Part shown: positions 26,728 through 35,523 of the stretch, piece after piece
How positions within the stretch are numbered: the stretch's first letter is position 1
How the letters are laid out: the number at the start of each line of letters is the position of its first letter
From: an uncultured Campylobacter sp.
GTDB taxonomy: Bacteria; Campylobacterota; Campylobacteria; Campylobacterales; Campylobacteraceae
Assembly: GCF_963518785.1 (NCBI RefSeq)
Contig: NZ_CAUQKJ010000012.1
Location: 1-42,176, forward strand
Direction of reading: 5' to 3'
Length of the DNA stretch: 42,176 bases
The notes under the pieces: model-generated
Told to the model about the DNA's origin: nothing
What the model saw: only the letters and a program-made list of their open reading frames with translations
Database searches by the model: none
Translations under genes and position numbers: made by a program

Positions 26728-27172
26728 GCTCTATTTAAAATTTCATCTTTTCCTCTTTCATAATAGCATTCTATAGAATTTATCGAGCCAAATTCTGATC
26801 GGATAAAATTTTTACCAAATAAAATTCTGGGCTTTAAATTTTAAAATTTATTGAGTGTAATTCCGCATTTCAGAGCTTAGAATTTTAAATTTAAGAAGCA
26901 GCGACTTCAAGCTGCGTGGTTCGAAACACGAGGATTTTAGATTATAAAATTTAAAAAGGCGGGCAGGATTAGAATTTTAAAATTCGAAGTCGATGATCGA
27001 AATTCCAAACCTCGAAACTTGAAATTTCAAATCTGAAGCGGGGGCAAATTTAAGATCGTTTCAAAATTTACCCCTTTTAAATTTACATATCTCGAGCTCT
27101 ATTCATAAAATTTTACGTATTAATTTATGTAAAATTTAGCCGGAAAAAGATGGCCTCATAAACTTATCCGCA
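26728..27172. other. Gene-free stretch after CRISPR array 1
   Basis: AT-rich DNA with several AAATTTTAAAATT words (near 26834, 26881 and 26975). There is no ORF with protein character. A possible terminator lies at 27040-27078. No obvious leader can be defined. Confidence 0.5.
27040..27078 (+). terminator. Possible terminator downstream of CRISPR array 1
   Basis: GGGGGCAAATTT at 27040-27051 can pair, with one bulge, with AAATTTACCCC at 27064-27074, followed by TTTT. It lies in plus orientation 310 bases after the array, with no other plus-strand gene before it. Confidence 0.4.
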
Positions 27173-27715
27173 TTAAATTTTATCTCTTCTTTTTAGAATA
27201 AAAACCGCCACGGACGCAATTATTAGCGATGATAAAGCGCTTATCATCATTATATTAGAATTAAAATTTGAGCGATCAAACAGATGACCTAACCAGGTCA
27301 AATCGGCTCTTGCTAGGATTATTACGGCCAGCGAATAAGTATAAAATAAACTTATAAAAAATGCAGATGCGCCGGATATTTTATCCAGCAGAATAAAAGC
27401 CTTTATTTTAGAAAATACGAAGCAGCAGATGATTAGAGGCAAAATTACCGTCGCGCAAAATAGATACAATATCATAGCGCCGAAAATATCGCTTTCGCTA
27501 TCGCTCGCTTCTTCGTGCCACGTTAGTTTAAAAGCTTTCATAACGATAGAAAGCGGATTCGCGATATCACAACCTCTATATTCCGCCAAAAAAACCGCAT
27601 CTATCCTGGCAAATATAACGCCCAAGCAATCTATAGTAAAAATGAGCAAGGCGATCCAGAATAAAATCCTCATCCCTTTTAGCTCAAAACATTTTTTAAT
27701 GAACTCTTTTATCAC
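27173..27715 (-). CDS. Hypothetical multi-span membrane protein
   Basis: The 180-residue protein has four likely membrane spans (about 16-36, 79-101, 112-134 and 155-174) and a short charged C-terminus (LKRRDKI). It starts with GTG at 27715 with AGGGG five bases upstream of the start region. I do not recognise a family. It stands alone between CRISPR array 1 and a second unknown membrane protein on the same strand, 198 bases away. AT-rich accessory DNA is plausible. Confidence 0.65.
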   Translation of the reverse strand: MIKEFIKKCFELKGMRILFWIALLIFTIDCLGVIFARIDAVFLAEYRGCDIANPLSIVMKAFKLTWHEEASDSESDIFGAMILYLFCATVILPLIICCFVFSKIKAFILLDKISGASAFFISLFYTYSLAVIILARADLTWLGHLFDRSNFNSNIMMISALSSLIIASVAVFILKRRDKI

Positions 27716-27913
27716 CCTAGCCCCTACTTTATAGTTTTTAAGATCAATTTGGCTTTTATATCACGTTTCATTTCAGTACTTTCAAAACTCTTTGTCGTGA
27801 TCTCTCATCAAATTTTAAGCTCTTCGTTGCCATCGTCTATCTTGCCCGTTGCGATCGTAAGCTAAAATTTTCATTCTACTTATTCACCTAATTTGATACC
27901 GTTAAAATTAGAA

Positions 27914-28567
27914 TTATTTTTTATCCTTATCAAAAAATTTTGAATTGTAGTTAGTTAAAGATATCATCAAGGTTCGTTTATTAAAAGGAACTTTGCCAAA
28001 TCTATCAATAAGTAATTTATTTTGTTTTGCCGATATCACAATACCGTTATCATTAAAAATATAGTACTTTTTTATCCTCAAGGAATTTAAGCATTGAAAG
28101 ATAATTATAGATATAAAGTTTATGACGATAGCCATTGCAAGATTTGTTATATACGTAATTTTATCCATTAAAGTTTTACTATCAAGTTTTGCAGTTTCTC
28201 CAAAACATGGAAAGTATGAATACGTTATCTTTGTATGCTCCGTAAGCTGGATTTTTAGTACCTTTAAATTCCCTGCAAAATCCACATAGTCACATTCTAT
28301 TATTTTCTCAAAAATTCTAATTTGTAAGTCATTTACTAGCATGCTTTTCAGCATTGCAAAATCTCCAAAAATCGTTTTAAAAAATATAAATACGCAAAGC
28401 GCTAGCTCGCCTTTTCTCAAAATACTATTAAAGAAACTTTCGATGAGAAAAATAGATCTAATGGCAAATACTAATGCGAATATCAAGAAAAAAATTCCTA
28501 CTGTTAATCTACTTTTTAGCAAATAGTCGTTTTTTATCACTATCGGTTCTTTGTCGTAATCTTGCAT
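27914..28567 (-). CDS. Hypothetical membrane protein
   Basis: The 217-residue protein starts with ATG at 28567, seven bases after GGGGA. Hydrophobic segments lie at about 22-44, 54-66 and 140-165. The middle (70-135) is polar, and the C-terminus (YYIFNDNGIVISAKQNKLLIDRFG, split by a turn) looks beta-rich. The arrangement resembles small membrane proteins with a PH-like domain, but this is not secure. Base composition is more AT-rich than the housekeeping genes here. Confidence 0.65.
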   Translation of the reverse strand: MQDYDKEPIVIKNDYLLKSRLTVGIFFLIFALVFAIRSIFLIESFFNSILRKGELALCVFIFFKTIFGDFAMLKSMLVNDLQIRIFEKIIECDYVDFAGNLKVLKIQLTEHTKITYSYFPCFGETAKLDSKTLMDKITYITNLAMAIVINFISIIIFQCLNSLRIKKYYIFNDNGIVISAKQNKLLIDRFGKVPFNKRTLMISLTNYNSKFFDKDKK

Positions 28568-28814
28568 AAAATTTCCCCATTTTTATAAAAGATATTTTGG
28601 CGTATTCTACCGCCTTATTCTTATGGTGCATTTAAAATTTAAAATCGCTTTGCCCTACCCAATTTTAGGGTCTTTTGTTGCTTTAAATTTTAAAATTTAG
28701 AGCAGACGAGGCATAGGTTGTATGAAATTTTAAAATTCCGTGTCGATACTCCAAGCTAAATTTTAAAATTTCAGACTCATGAAGGCTAGATAAAATTCCA
28801 AGCCCGCGAAGGAC

Positions 28815-28854
28815 AGGCGGAATTCTAAAATTTTATAATTTTAAAATTCCGCCT
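28815..28854. repeat. 18-bp hairpin overlapping the mrdA stop codon
   Basis: AGGCGGAATTCTAAAATT at 28815-28832 faces AATTTTAAAATTCCGCCT at 28837-28854; only one of 18 pairs is mismatched and the loop is four bases. The right arm overlaps the mrdA stop codon at 28853-28855. It could end mrdA transcription, although no T run follows. Its core is the same AT palindrome seen throughout the intergenic DNA. Confidence 0.8.
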
Positions 28855-30673
28855 ACTTCGTCTTCTTTGCGGTATCTTTGTTAGTCGTTGCATTGGCGTC
28901 GATGTAGCCCATCTGGACGAGTTTTTCGTAGATTTGCATTATTACGGGACCTGCCGCGCTTCCGCCGCCGCCGCCGTGTTCTACGAGCACGGTTACGGCG
29001 TATTGCGGCTTGTCATACGGCCCAAAGCTCGTCATCCAGGCGTGCGAGCGGTGGAAGTAGTCCATATCGGCCTCTTTCATTCGCTTTTTGGCGGTCTGCG
29101 AGATGCCTACGACCTGCGCGGTGCCGGTCTTGACCGCTAGAGGCACTACCGCGGTATGGATGAGCTTGTAGGCGGTGCCTCCGTCCGGGTTGTTGCCGAC
29201 CTCATACATGCCGCGCCGTACGAGGGGCAGCTGCGCCTTTTCTTTCGGCGTGAAAAGCTCAGTAGGGGTAAATTCCACCGGCTTGCCGTCGATGCTTTTT
29301 AAAAAATGCGGCGTGATAGCCTTGCCCGAGGCGATCTGCGCGGTGTTTTTAGCTACCTGCATAGGGGTGACGAGCACGTCGCCCTGGCCGATCGAGGCAT
29401 TGACCGTCTCACCCTGATACCACGCGCGCTTAAATTTCTGCATTTTCCAGGCCTTATTAGGCATCGTGCCTACAAATTCATTGGGTAGATCGACACCTGT
29501 TTTACTACCAAACCCCAGACGCTGCAGATACGCGGACATATAGTCGATCCCCACCAGCAGCGAGCCTTCGTAAAAATATACGTCGCAGCTGCCTTTAATC
29601 GCCTCTACTAGGCTCACGCGGCCGTGACCCCAGCTCTTCCAGCAGCGGAATTTTCGCCCTCCAAGCTCTATCGCGCCGCTGCAAAATACGCTCCAGTTCT
29701 CGTTGATCTTGCCGCTGTTTAAAAAGCTCATCCCCACAGCCATCTTAATGACCGAGCCCGGCGGATAGAGGCCGTTTACGAGCTTATTCGTAAAAGGATG
29801 GCGCGGATCTTTTATCAGCTCGTCCCACTGCGCCTGTGAAATTCCGCCCACGAAGGTGTTTAGATCGTACTCGGGGAAGCTGCCCGCCGCGATGATAGCA
29901 CCGTCGCGCAGATCCATCACGATCGCTACGCCGTCTTTATCTTTAAAAATTTCCTCGAGGTATTTTTGCAGCTCAAGATCGATGGTAAGCGAAATTTCGC
30001 TGCTGCTGGGCTCCTGCATCGAGATCTCCTCCACGACCTGATTTAGCGCCGTAACCTTCGTCTTGCGCTCGCCCTTGCTGCCCTGCAAAAGCTCGTTATA
30101 ATACCCCTCGACGCCACTTCTGCCGTTGTATCCGGTAAGCGCGCTTAGGGGGTTGCTTTGGATATCCTTTTTATTGGCGCGGCCTACGTAGCCGATGATG
30201 TGCGAAGCCAGCGCGCCGTAAGGATAGAAGCGCTGCGAAGCAGGCGAAATTTTAATATTTTCGTGTAGGCTTAAGCTCGCAAAATGCTGTATCGTGGCGT
30301 TGTAGTCCAAAAACGGCACGACTTCGATAAAATCTTGATTGTAAGCGGAATTCGCGTCCTTGTAGCTCTTGCTCATCGCAGTGACGTTGAGATCTTTGAA
30401 GTAGCGCGAGATATTATTTAGCTCGCTTTGCAGCGCGGCGTCTTTTAGATGCGGCGCGATCGATAGCGAAAAGCCGAGATTGTTTATCGCAAGCGGGCGG
30501 CCTTTGGCGTCTAAAATTTGACCGCGCACCGGCGGGATATATTCGGTGGAGATGACGTTGTTTTTAGCGACCTGCTCGTAGAATTCGTTTGATTTGATCG
30601 AAAGATAATAAATTCTAACCAAAAGCATGGTAAAAAATAATATCACGAAAGCAAATACGAACTTCAGCCTCAT
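28853..30673 (-). CDS. mrdA: Penicillin-binding protein 2 (MrdA)
   Basis: PBP2 is the class B transpeptidase that crosslinks peptidoglycan during side-wall elongation with RodA. The 606-residue protein has an N-terminal anchor (about 6-26), the pedestal domain with PPVRGQILDAKGRPLA (47-62), and the transpeptidase domain with SXXK in PPGSVIK (Ser 307, Lys 310), the second motif S-C-D (362-364, as in other PBP2 proteins) and KTG (515-517). The ATG overlaps the previous stop by four bases (ATGA). A hairpin lies over its stop codon. Confidence 0.97.
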   Translation of the reverse strand: MRLKFVFAFVILFFTMLLVRIYYLSIKSNEFYEQVAKNNVISTEYIPPVRGQILDAKGRPLAINNLGFSLSIAPHLKDAALQSELNNISRYFKDLNVTAMSKSYKDANSAYNQDFIEVVPFLDYNATIQHFASLSLHENIKISPASQRFYPYGALASHIIGYVGRANKKDIQSNPLSALTGYNGRSGVEGYYNELLQGSKGERKTKVTALNQVVEEISMQEPSSSEISLTIDLELQKYLEEIFKDKDGVAIVMDLRDGAIIAAGSFPEYDLNTFVGGISQAQWDELIKDPRHPFTNKLVNGLYPPGSVIKMAVGMSFLNSGKINENWSVFCSGAIELGGRKFRCWKSWGHGRVSLVEAIKGSCDVYFYEGSLLVGIDYMSAYLQRLGFGSKTGVDLPNEFVGTMPNKAWKMQKFKRAWYQGETVNASIGQGDVLVTPMQVAKNTAQIASGKAITPHFLKSIDGKPVEFTPTELFTPKEKAQLPLVRRGMYEVGNNPDGGTAYKLIHTAVVPLAVKTGTAQVVGISQTAKKRMKEADMDYFHRSHAWMTSFGPYDKPQYAVTVLVEHGGGGGSAAGPVIMQIYEKLVQMGYIDANATTNKDTAKKTK

Positions 30674-31176
30674 ACCAGCCGCCCCTTAAAAAAGAGTAGA
30701 GCAAGCAAAATTTCAATCACGATGTAATTTAAATACTCGCCGCTTAGGGGCAGATATTCGCTCTTTTTGATCGCAGAGATCGCGTTACTCGTGACAAAAA
30801 CCAAAACATAGCTAATCATCACGTAAAAGCAGATCAAAAAATTTCTAAATTTAATATATTTAAATGAGTTTTCATAGACCACGAAATAAAATATACAATA
30901 CGCGATAGCCACGCTAAATAGGTTAAATCCATGGATCTGCTCGGCGCAAAACAGATAAAAAATAGAGAAAAACCAGGTAAAGCCGAACTTTTTAAATTTC
31001 ACGTCGTTTTCATATTTTTGCACCACCATCGCCGTGAAAAAAAATCCGATCAGCGGCGGCAGCCCCCTATACACCGCACTTAGAAGCAGGTAGAAAAGAA
31101 CCCCCGCGCTAAAAAGCGTGTCCGCTATAAGGTATAGATAAGTGCGATTTCGTTGCATACCGGAAACTTTTTGCAT
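30670..31176 (-). CDS. MreD-like integral membrane protein
   Basis: The 168-residue protein has about five membrane spans and lies directly before mrdA with a four-base overlap, the position and topology of MreD, a rod-complex membrane protein. Sequence alone does not prove this. I recall an unnamed membrane protein at this place in C. jejuni (Cj0651). Two starts are possible, 31176 and 31158 (MQRNRTYLYLIAD); both overlap the acetyltransferase gene. Confidence 0.7.
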   Translation of the reverse strand: MQKVSGMQRNRTYLYLIADTLFSAGVLFYLLLSAVYRGLPPLIGFFFTAMVVQKYENDVKFKKFGFTWFFSIFYLFCAEQIHGFNLFSVAIAYCIFYFVVYENSFKYIKFRNFLICFYVMISYVLVFVTSNAISAIKKSEYLPLSGEYLNYIVIEILLALLFFKGRLV

Positions 31177-31922
31177 TTAATACAATCAGCCCAAATTTTT
31201 TGCGCGGGCAGCTCGTCCTTTGGGATTTCGATAAAACCCAGACGCTCAAAAAATTCCTTTTGATAGGTGAGCGTAAATACGCTTTTTAGCCCGTAAAATT
31301 TCGCTTCGCCGAGCAACTCGTTTACGATAGCTCTGGCAATACCCTGCCTGCGAAACTGCGGAGCGACGATGAGCGAGCGCACCTCGGCAAGATCGGCGTT
31401 AAAAATTTTAAGCGAAGCAAAGCCTGCCAAAATTTCGGCATTTTTTGCGGACTGCGATTCGCAAAGCCGCGAAAGATCATTCTTAAAAACGCCCGCGCTT
31501 TGCGAATATTCGCTCCACCAAATTTGCTCTTTGCCCGCTTGCGCGCAGCCCGCCTCGGATACGGCTTGCGCTTCGCTTTGCGGCGTAGTTAGTTGCGGCG
31601 CAAAATTATCCGCGGCATTTTTGGCGGAATTTTGGGTAGAATTTTTGACAAAATTTTCGGCGGAGCTTTGGATTAAATTTAAATCGGCATTGCGCGCTAA
31701 ATTTAAATCGGAATTCTGGGCTAAATTTGAATCGGAATTCTCTTTAGAATCAAAGCTCGTATCCGCCTTAGAATCGCAGCCGAACGCCAGCACGTATGAG
31801 CGAATATGAGCAGCAATCTCATCGCTTTCAAGCGGCAAAATCACGCCGTTTTGAACCTCCTCTTTTACGAGCTCCTGCATACGTGAAATGTCGCAAAGGC
31901 GCGCCTTTTTTAGCCGTATCAT
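31125..31922 (-). CDS. ArgA-like GNAT N-acetyltransferase with a low-complexity insertion
   Basis: The 265-residue protein is a short-form N-acetyltransferase of the ArgA type, which moves acetyl from acetyl-CoA to an amino group, probably glutamate. Family segments are IRLKKARLCDISRMQELV at the start, the acetyl-CoA loop VRSLIVAPQFRRQGIARAIV (181-200), FFERLGFIEI and the cysteine-containing WADCIKCKKFPVCNEIAL (244-261). Relatives have about 150 residues. The excess lies at about 51-162 as an asparagine/serine/alanine-rich stretch with repeats such as NSDSNLAQNSDLNLARNADL. It sits after engB and before the MreD-like gene. Confidence 0.85.
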   Translation of the reverse strand: MIRLKKARLCDISRMQELVKEEVQNGVILPLESDEIAAHIRSYVLAFGCDSKADTSFDSKENSDSNLAQNSDLNLARNADLNLIQSSAENFVKNSTQNSAKNAADNFAPQLTTPQSEAQAVSEAGCAQAGKEQIWWSEYSQSAGVFKNDLSRLCESQSAKNAEILAGFASLKIFNADLAEVRSLIVAPQFRRQGIARAIVNELLGEAKFYGLKSVFTLTYQKEFFERLGFIEIPKDELPAQKIWADCIKCKKFPVCNEIALIYTL

Positions 31923-32034
31923 CTAAAATTTTCCCTAATCTTTGCGCGATTTTCGCGGCGCATTTTATATCCGCTGAATTTAATTATTTTGAAATTCTGC
32001 GCCGCGAAATTTTGAGTATTTAAATTTAGAAATT

Positions 32035-32934
32035 TCATAATCCAAACGCCCTGCGCACGATGATCTCACGCGCTTTTGCAAGCCCGCTACCCTTTAGCGT
32101 CGAGACCAAAACCGCCTGCGGATCGTGCCTCAAAAGCTTTGCGCGCTCGCTTTGGTTGAGCTTGTCGGCTTTGGTGTAGAGCCTCACGACCTTTTGATCG
32201 CCGCGCAGAAAACTAGCGAGATAGTTTTGCAAATTTTTATCTATCGCAAGATCAAACTGCCTCGCGTCGATGAGATGGACGAAAAGCTTGATATTTAGGC
32301 GTTCTTTGATAAATTCGTCGAGATTTTTTTGCCAGATATAATGCAGTTTTTTAGAGACCTTAGCGTACCCAAACCCCGGCAGATCCACGAAGATCAAAGA
32401 GATATTTTCACCCAAGCTCGCAAGATCCGAAAAGGCGGGGTTGGCTGCTAAATTTAGCGCGGATCTGTCTGTAAAATTTAATTCGGGGCTTTGCGCTGAA
32501 TTCGGCGCAAAACCTGCCGCAAGATCTGTCTCGCGATCCGATCTAAAATCCGCCGAGGCGCTTTTTAAATTTAAAATAGAGTCCTGCTTTAAATTTCGCT
32601 CAGACGTCGCAGCGTCCGCGCGCTCTTGCGCGCAATTCGCACCCGAGTTTGAAGCCCCTTTACTTGCCAGATCGGGCGGCGTTTCAGCTTGCGAGCCGTC
32701 CGAATCTGCGGCAAGCTTCTGTTTAAATTTAACCTCGAAGAAATTTATGAGCTGCGTTTTACCCGGCGTCGAGCTTGATTTGGCTAGATTTTTGCGCCCG
32801 ACTAGAGCGTTTATCAGGCTGCTTTTGCCGACGTTGGAACGCCCCAAAAACGCCACTTCGCTCATCGCAAACTCGGGCGCACCCGTGATATTTGCGGCGG
32901 AGGTGATAAACTGCGCGCTGCTAGGATAGATCAT
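32035..32934 (-). CDS. engB: Ribosome biogenesis GTPase EngB (YsxC/YihA) with a large insertion
   Basis: EngB is an essential TrmE-Era class GTPase needed for large-subunit assembly. The 299-residue protein has G1 GRSNVGKSS (31-39), the switch I region SSTPGKTQLINFFEV (54-68), G3 DLPGFGYAKV (184-193), G4 TKADK (254-258) and G5 VSTLKGSG (277-284). Normal EngB has about 200 residues. Residues about 71-176, between the strand after switch I and the strand before G3, are a low-complexity insertion (SASADFRSDRETDL, PNSAQSPELNFTDRSALNLA). The start overlaps the lptA stop by four bases (ATGA). Confidence 0.95.
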   Translation of the reverse strand: MIYPSSAQFITSAANITGAPEFAMSEVAFLGRSNVGKSSLINALVGRKNLAKSSSTPGKTQLINFFEVKFKQKLAADSDGSQAETPPDLASKGASNSGANCAQERADAATSERNLKQDSILNLKSASADFRSDRETDLAAGFAPNSAQSPELNFTDRSALNLAANPAFSDLASLGENISLIFVDLPGFGYAKVSKKLHYIWQKNLDEFIKERLNIKLFVHLIDARQFDLAIDKNLQNYLASFLRGDQKVVRLYTKADKLNQSERAKLLRHDPQAVLVSTLKGSGLAKAREIIVRRAFGL

Positions 32935-33446
32935 TTGTTTTGATCTTCGACCTGAAAGATCAGACGCACGGGCTTTTTCTCGCCGCCACCGCTTTTTACT
33001 TCGTAGGTGCCCTTTTGGCGATTTACGATGATTTTATCGCCGTAAACCTCTTTTTTAGTCTCGGCTTCGTGCAGATAGGCGTTGTTTTCGAGCGTGTAGG
33101 CCTCGATGGTCGGATCGTAGGTCAGCACGCCGCCCTTGCCGTCGTAATGCTTTTGATTGAGTAAAATTTTAAAATTTGCGTTTCCCGTCGCGACGTATTT
33201 GGTAGGCTGGCGCTTGGCGTCGAAGTAGATCGTCACTTTGTCGGAATTTAGCGTATCGTAAGCGCCCTTTTTGATGCGAACGTTACCCGTCAGCACGCTG
33301 ATCTGTTTGATCTCGTCGGCGAAAAAATTATCCGCCGTGACCTCGACCTGCTCCTGCGCGGCGCTAAGAGCTGACGCGCTAAAGCCCGTAATTAGCGCAG
33401 CTGAAAGTATTAGTTTGTGGAGTTTTGATCTTTTATTAAATACCAT
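32931..33446 (-). CDS. lptA: Lipopolysaccharide transport periplasmic protein LptA
   Basis: LptA forms the periplasmic bridge that carries lipopolysaccharide to the outer membrane. The 171-residue protein has a signal peptide (about 1-29, ending ASALSAAQ) and a beta-jellyroll OstA domain: VEVTADNFFADEIKQISVLT, then GNVRIKKGAYDTLNSDKVTI and VYGDKIIVNRQKGTYEV. It lies between lptC (36-base overlap) and engB. The bitopic neighbour LptC fits the same pathway. Confidence 0.93.
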   Translation of the reverse strand: MVFNKRSKLHKLILSAALITGFSASALSAAQEQVEVTADNFFADEIKQISVLTGNVRIKKGAYDTLNSDKVTIYFDAKRQPTKYVATGNANFKILLNQKHYDGKGGVLTYDPTIEAYTLENNAYLHEAETKKEVYGDKIIVNRQKGTYEVKSGGGEKKPVRLIFQVEDQNK

Positions 33447-33943
33447 GCGTGGATTCCTTTTGAGTTTGTTTGTTTGGTTTTAGTATCGTAGCTGATGCTT
33501 GCGCCCGTAATGTGGTCGCCGCCTTGGCGCAGCACGTACGGCACGTCGGAGCGGACGATCTTGCTGCTCGTATCGTAGATGATCTCTTGCGCCGTGTAAT
33601 CAAAGCCTCTGCTATTTACGTAGTGCGCATCGCCGTTAAATTTTATCAGCTCGCCTGCGCGCGTCGCGGTTTTTGAAACCAAAGTGTGATTTAGATCCGA
33701 AGTGGTCTCCTCGGCTTTAAAATTTACAAACTCGTCGCGATCCTTATAGCGAGTGCCGCCGTCCGCGGTAAATTTAGCATCCACGCGCTCGCCGATCTGA
33801 TAATCGACGATCTTTTTCATCTCCATATTCGCAATGCTTAGATCCTGTCTAAACATATCGCTAAAATACGGCGTCTGCACGCTTAAAAACACCATCGCGA
33901 CGCAAAAGATCGCAATCGCGACGTAGAAAATTTTTATCACCAT
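33410..33943 (-). CDS. lptC: Lipopolysaccharide export protein LptC
   Basis: LptC is the inner-membrane-anchored link between the LptBFG transporter and LptA. The 177-residue protein has one N-terminal span (about 4-20) and a periplasmic beta-rich domain with FKAEETTSDLNHTLVSKTAT, YVNSRGFDYTAQEIIYD and VPYVLRQGGDHITGASISYD. Position before lptA supports the call. Confidence 0.88.
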   Translation of the reverse strand: MVIKIFYVAIAIFCVAMVFLSVQTPYFSDMFRQDLSIANMEMKKIVDYQIGERVDAKFTADGGTRYKDRDEFVNFKAEETTSDLNHTLVSKTATRAGELIKFNGDAHYVNSRGFDYTAQEIIYDTSSKIVRSDVPYVLRQGGDHITGASISYDTKTKQTNSKGIHAWYLIKDQNSTN

Positions 33944-33998
33944 CGCTCAGTCCTCTTTGATCTGCGCGAAATTTTACCCATCGCGCGCGCTTGCAAAA

Positions 33999-34487
33999 TT
34001 ACAGCCATTTGCTATTCCACTCTTCGCGCATGCCGTTTTTATCGACGAGTATTTCGATCATCTCGCGCACCGCGCCGCAGCCGCCGTTTTTGCTTAGCGC
34101 GACGTCCGCTTTTAGCGAGCTTAGCGCATCGGCGGGCTTGAAGCTGATCGCGACCGCATTTAAAAGCTTCGCATCATTTATATCATCGCCGATCGCAGCG
34201 GCCTCATCGAAGCTTAGGTTAAAATTTTTTAAAATTTGCTCCGCCCTTGAGAGCTTATCTTTTTCGCCTTGAAAGAGCGTATCGATCTTTAGCTCACGCG
34301 CGCGGTTTGCGACGATTTGTGAGCTTTTGCCGGTGATGATCGCGACCTTTAGCCCCAGCCGCTGCCACTCCTGGATGCCGAACCCGTCTTTTACATTAAA
34401 TTTCTTCATCTCTTCGCCGCCGTTTGAATGATACAACCCGCCGTCGCTAAGGCAGCCGTCTACGTCTAAAAATATGATCTTTATCAC
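33999..34487 (-). CDS. kdsC: 3-deoxy-D-manno-octulosonate 8-phosphate phosphatase KdsC
   Basis: KdsC is the HAD phosphatase that makes Kdo for the lipopolysaccharide core. Motif I is IIFLDVDGCLSDGG (two catalytic aspartates), motif II is VAIITGKSS, and motif IV is AAIGDDINDAKLL. I place the start at the GTG 34487, giving 162 residues beginning MIKIIFLDVDG as in relatives, with GGA about eight bases upstream. The frame stays open to an ATG at 34556, whose extra 23 residues have no family match. It is the first gene of the lpt unit, with a role that fits lptC and lptA. Confidence 0.93.
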   Translation of the reverse strand: MIKIIFLDVDGCLSDGGLYHSNGGEEMKKFNVKDGFGIQEWQRLGLKVAIITGKSSQIVANRARELKIDTLFQGEKDKLSRAEQILKNFNLSFDEAAAIGDDINDAKLLNAVAISFKPADALSSLKADVALSKNGGCGAVREMIEILVDKNGMREEWNSKWL

Positions 34488-34573
34488 TTCGTTTTCCGTT
34501 TTTTGAAATTTTGTGATTTTAACGAAATTTGGCTGAATTTTTGGCAAACGGCGCATAAATTTAAGCTGCGATC

Positions 34574-35522
34574 TTAGCCTTTAATCGGCACGTAGCCACT
34601 ATTTTCGATGATACTTTGCCCCTGCGGCGAAAGGATCCAATCTATCAGCGTGCGGATATTTTCGTTTTTGTTATTTTCGTCGTAAACCGCGTAAATTTCG
34701 GCTACGAGCGGGTATTTGCGGCTAGCGATATTTTCTTTATTCGGATACGCGCCGTTTAGGCTAAGCATCTTCACGCCGCCGTTTCGCACGATCCCCTCGA
34801 CGTAGTATCGAAACGAAAAGCCGATTGCACTGCCGAAAAAGCCCGTGATCTTGCGCTTAGGCTGCGTCTCGCCCATAAATTTTAAAAACGCGCTCTGGCT
34901 GCCGCTACCCGCGTTTCGCTGCACGGCATCTATTCGCATGCGCTCGCCGCCGAGCTGCGACCAGTCGCTATATTGCCCCGAATAAATTCCTCGCACCTGA
35001 TCCAAGCTTAAGCTTGAAACTTTGTTATTTGCATTTACGATAAAGACGAACGCCTCCAGCCCGATCGGCACGAAGCGTAAGTTTGCGCCCTTTTCTCGCG
35101 CGTAATCAAGCTGCTGCTTTGAAGGGGCTGCGACGAAAATGAGATCCGCCTCGCCGTCGCTTATGGCCTTGTATGCGCCGCGAGTGTTGCTAAATTTAAG
35201 TCTGCTAGAATTCGTGAAATTTTGCCCGTCAAATTCCACGCTGTCCTTAGGATAGTTTGCCGCGACGAATGCCGAAAAGACGGGATACAAAGCCGCTGCT
35301 CCGTCGATTATCGGCAGATCGCCGCTAAGTTTTAAGCTAGAGCTAACCCGCACGATCTGCGAGCCCTGCTCAAACGGCAGAAATTTTATGCAGCTCGATC
35401 GATTTGGCCTGCATCTTGGCGCTGCTTTGATTTACGTATCGCTTCACGACGAGGCGGTAAAACGCAAAATCGAAAGCCGCTAAGATAAACACCAGAAAAA
35501 TGGCGATAATTGCACGCTTCAT
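34574..35522 (-). pseudogene. PstS-like substrate-binding protein, frameshifted near 35390
   Basis: The 259-codon frame from the GTG at 35353 encodes a PstS-type binding protein: GDLPIIDGAAALYPVFSAF, RGAYKAISDGEADLIFVAAP, FVFIVNANNKVSSLSLDQVR and NAGSGSQSAFLKF. No signal or anchor is in that frame. Upstream, another frame from the ATG at 35522 encodes an anchor (MKRAIIAIFLVFILAAFDFA) and SAKMQAKSIELHK, then runs into a TGA at 35370-35372. The two halves join smoothly if one base near 35388-35393 is skipped (IEL then KFLPFEQGSQIV). The gene is therefore frameshifted or mis-sequenced; intact it would have about 316 residues. No pstCAB genes are nearby. Confidence 0.75.
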
Positions 35523-35523
35523 C

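Noticed and set aside
26910..26940. GTGGTTCGAAACACG, reminiscent of a tRNA T-arm
   Set aside because: No acceptor, D or anticodon arm can be built around it.
31369..32929. Long plus-strand frames opposite the acetyltransferase and EngB insertions
   Set aside because: They are antisense shadows that stay open because the low-complexity inserts lack stops in several frames; no ribosome-binding sites.
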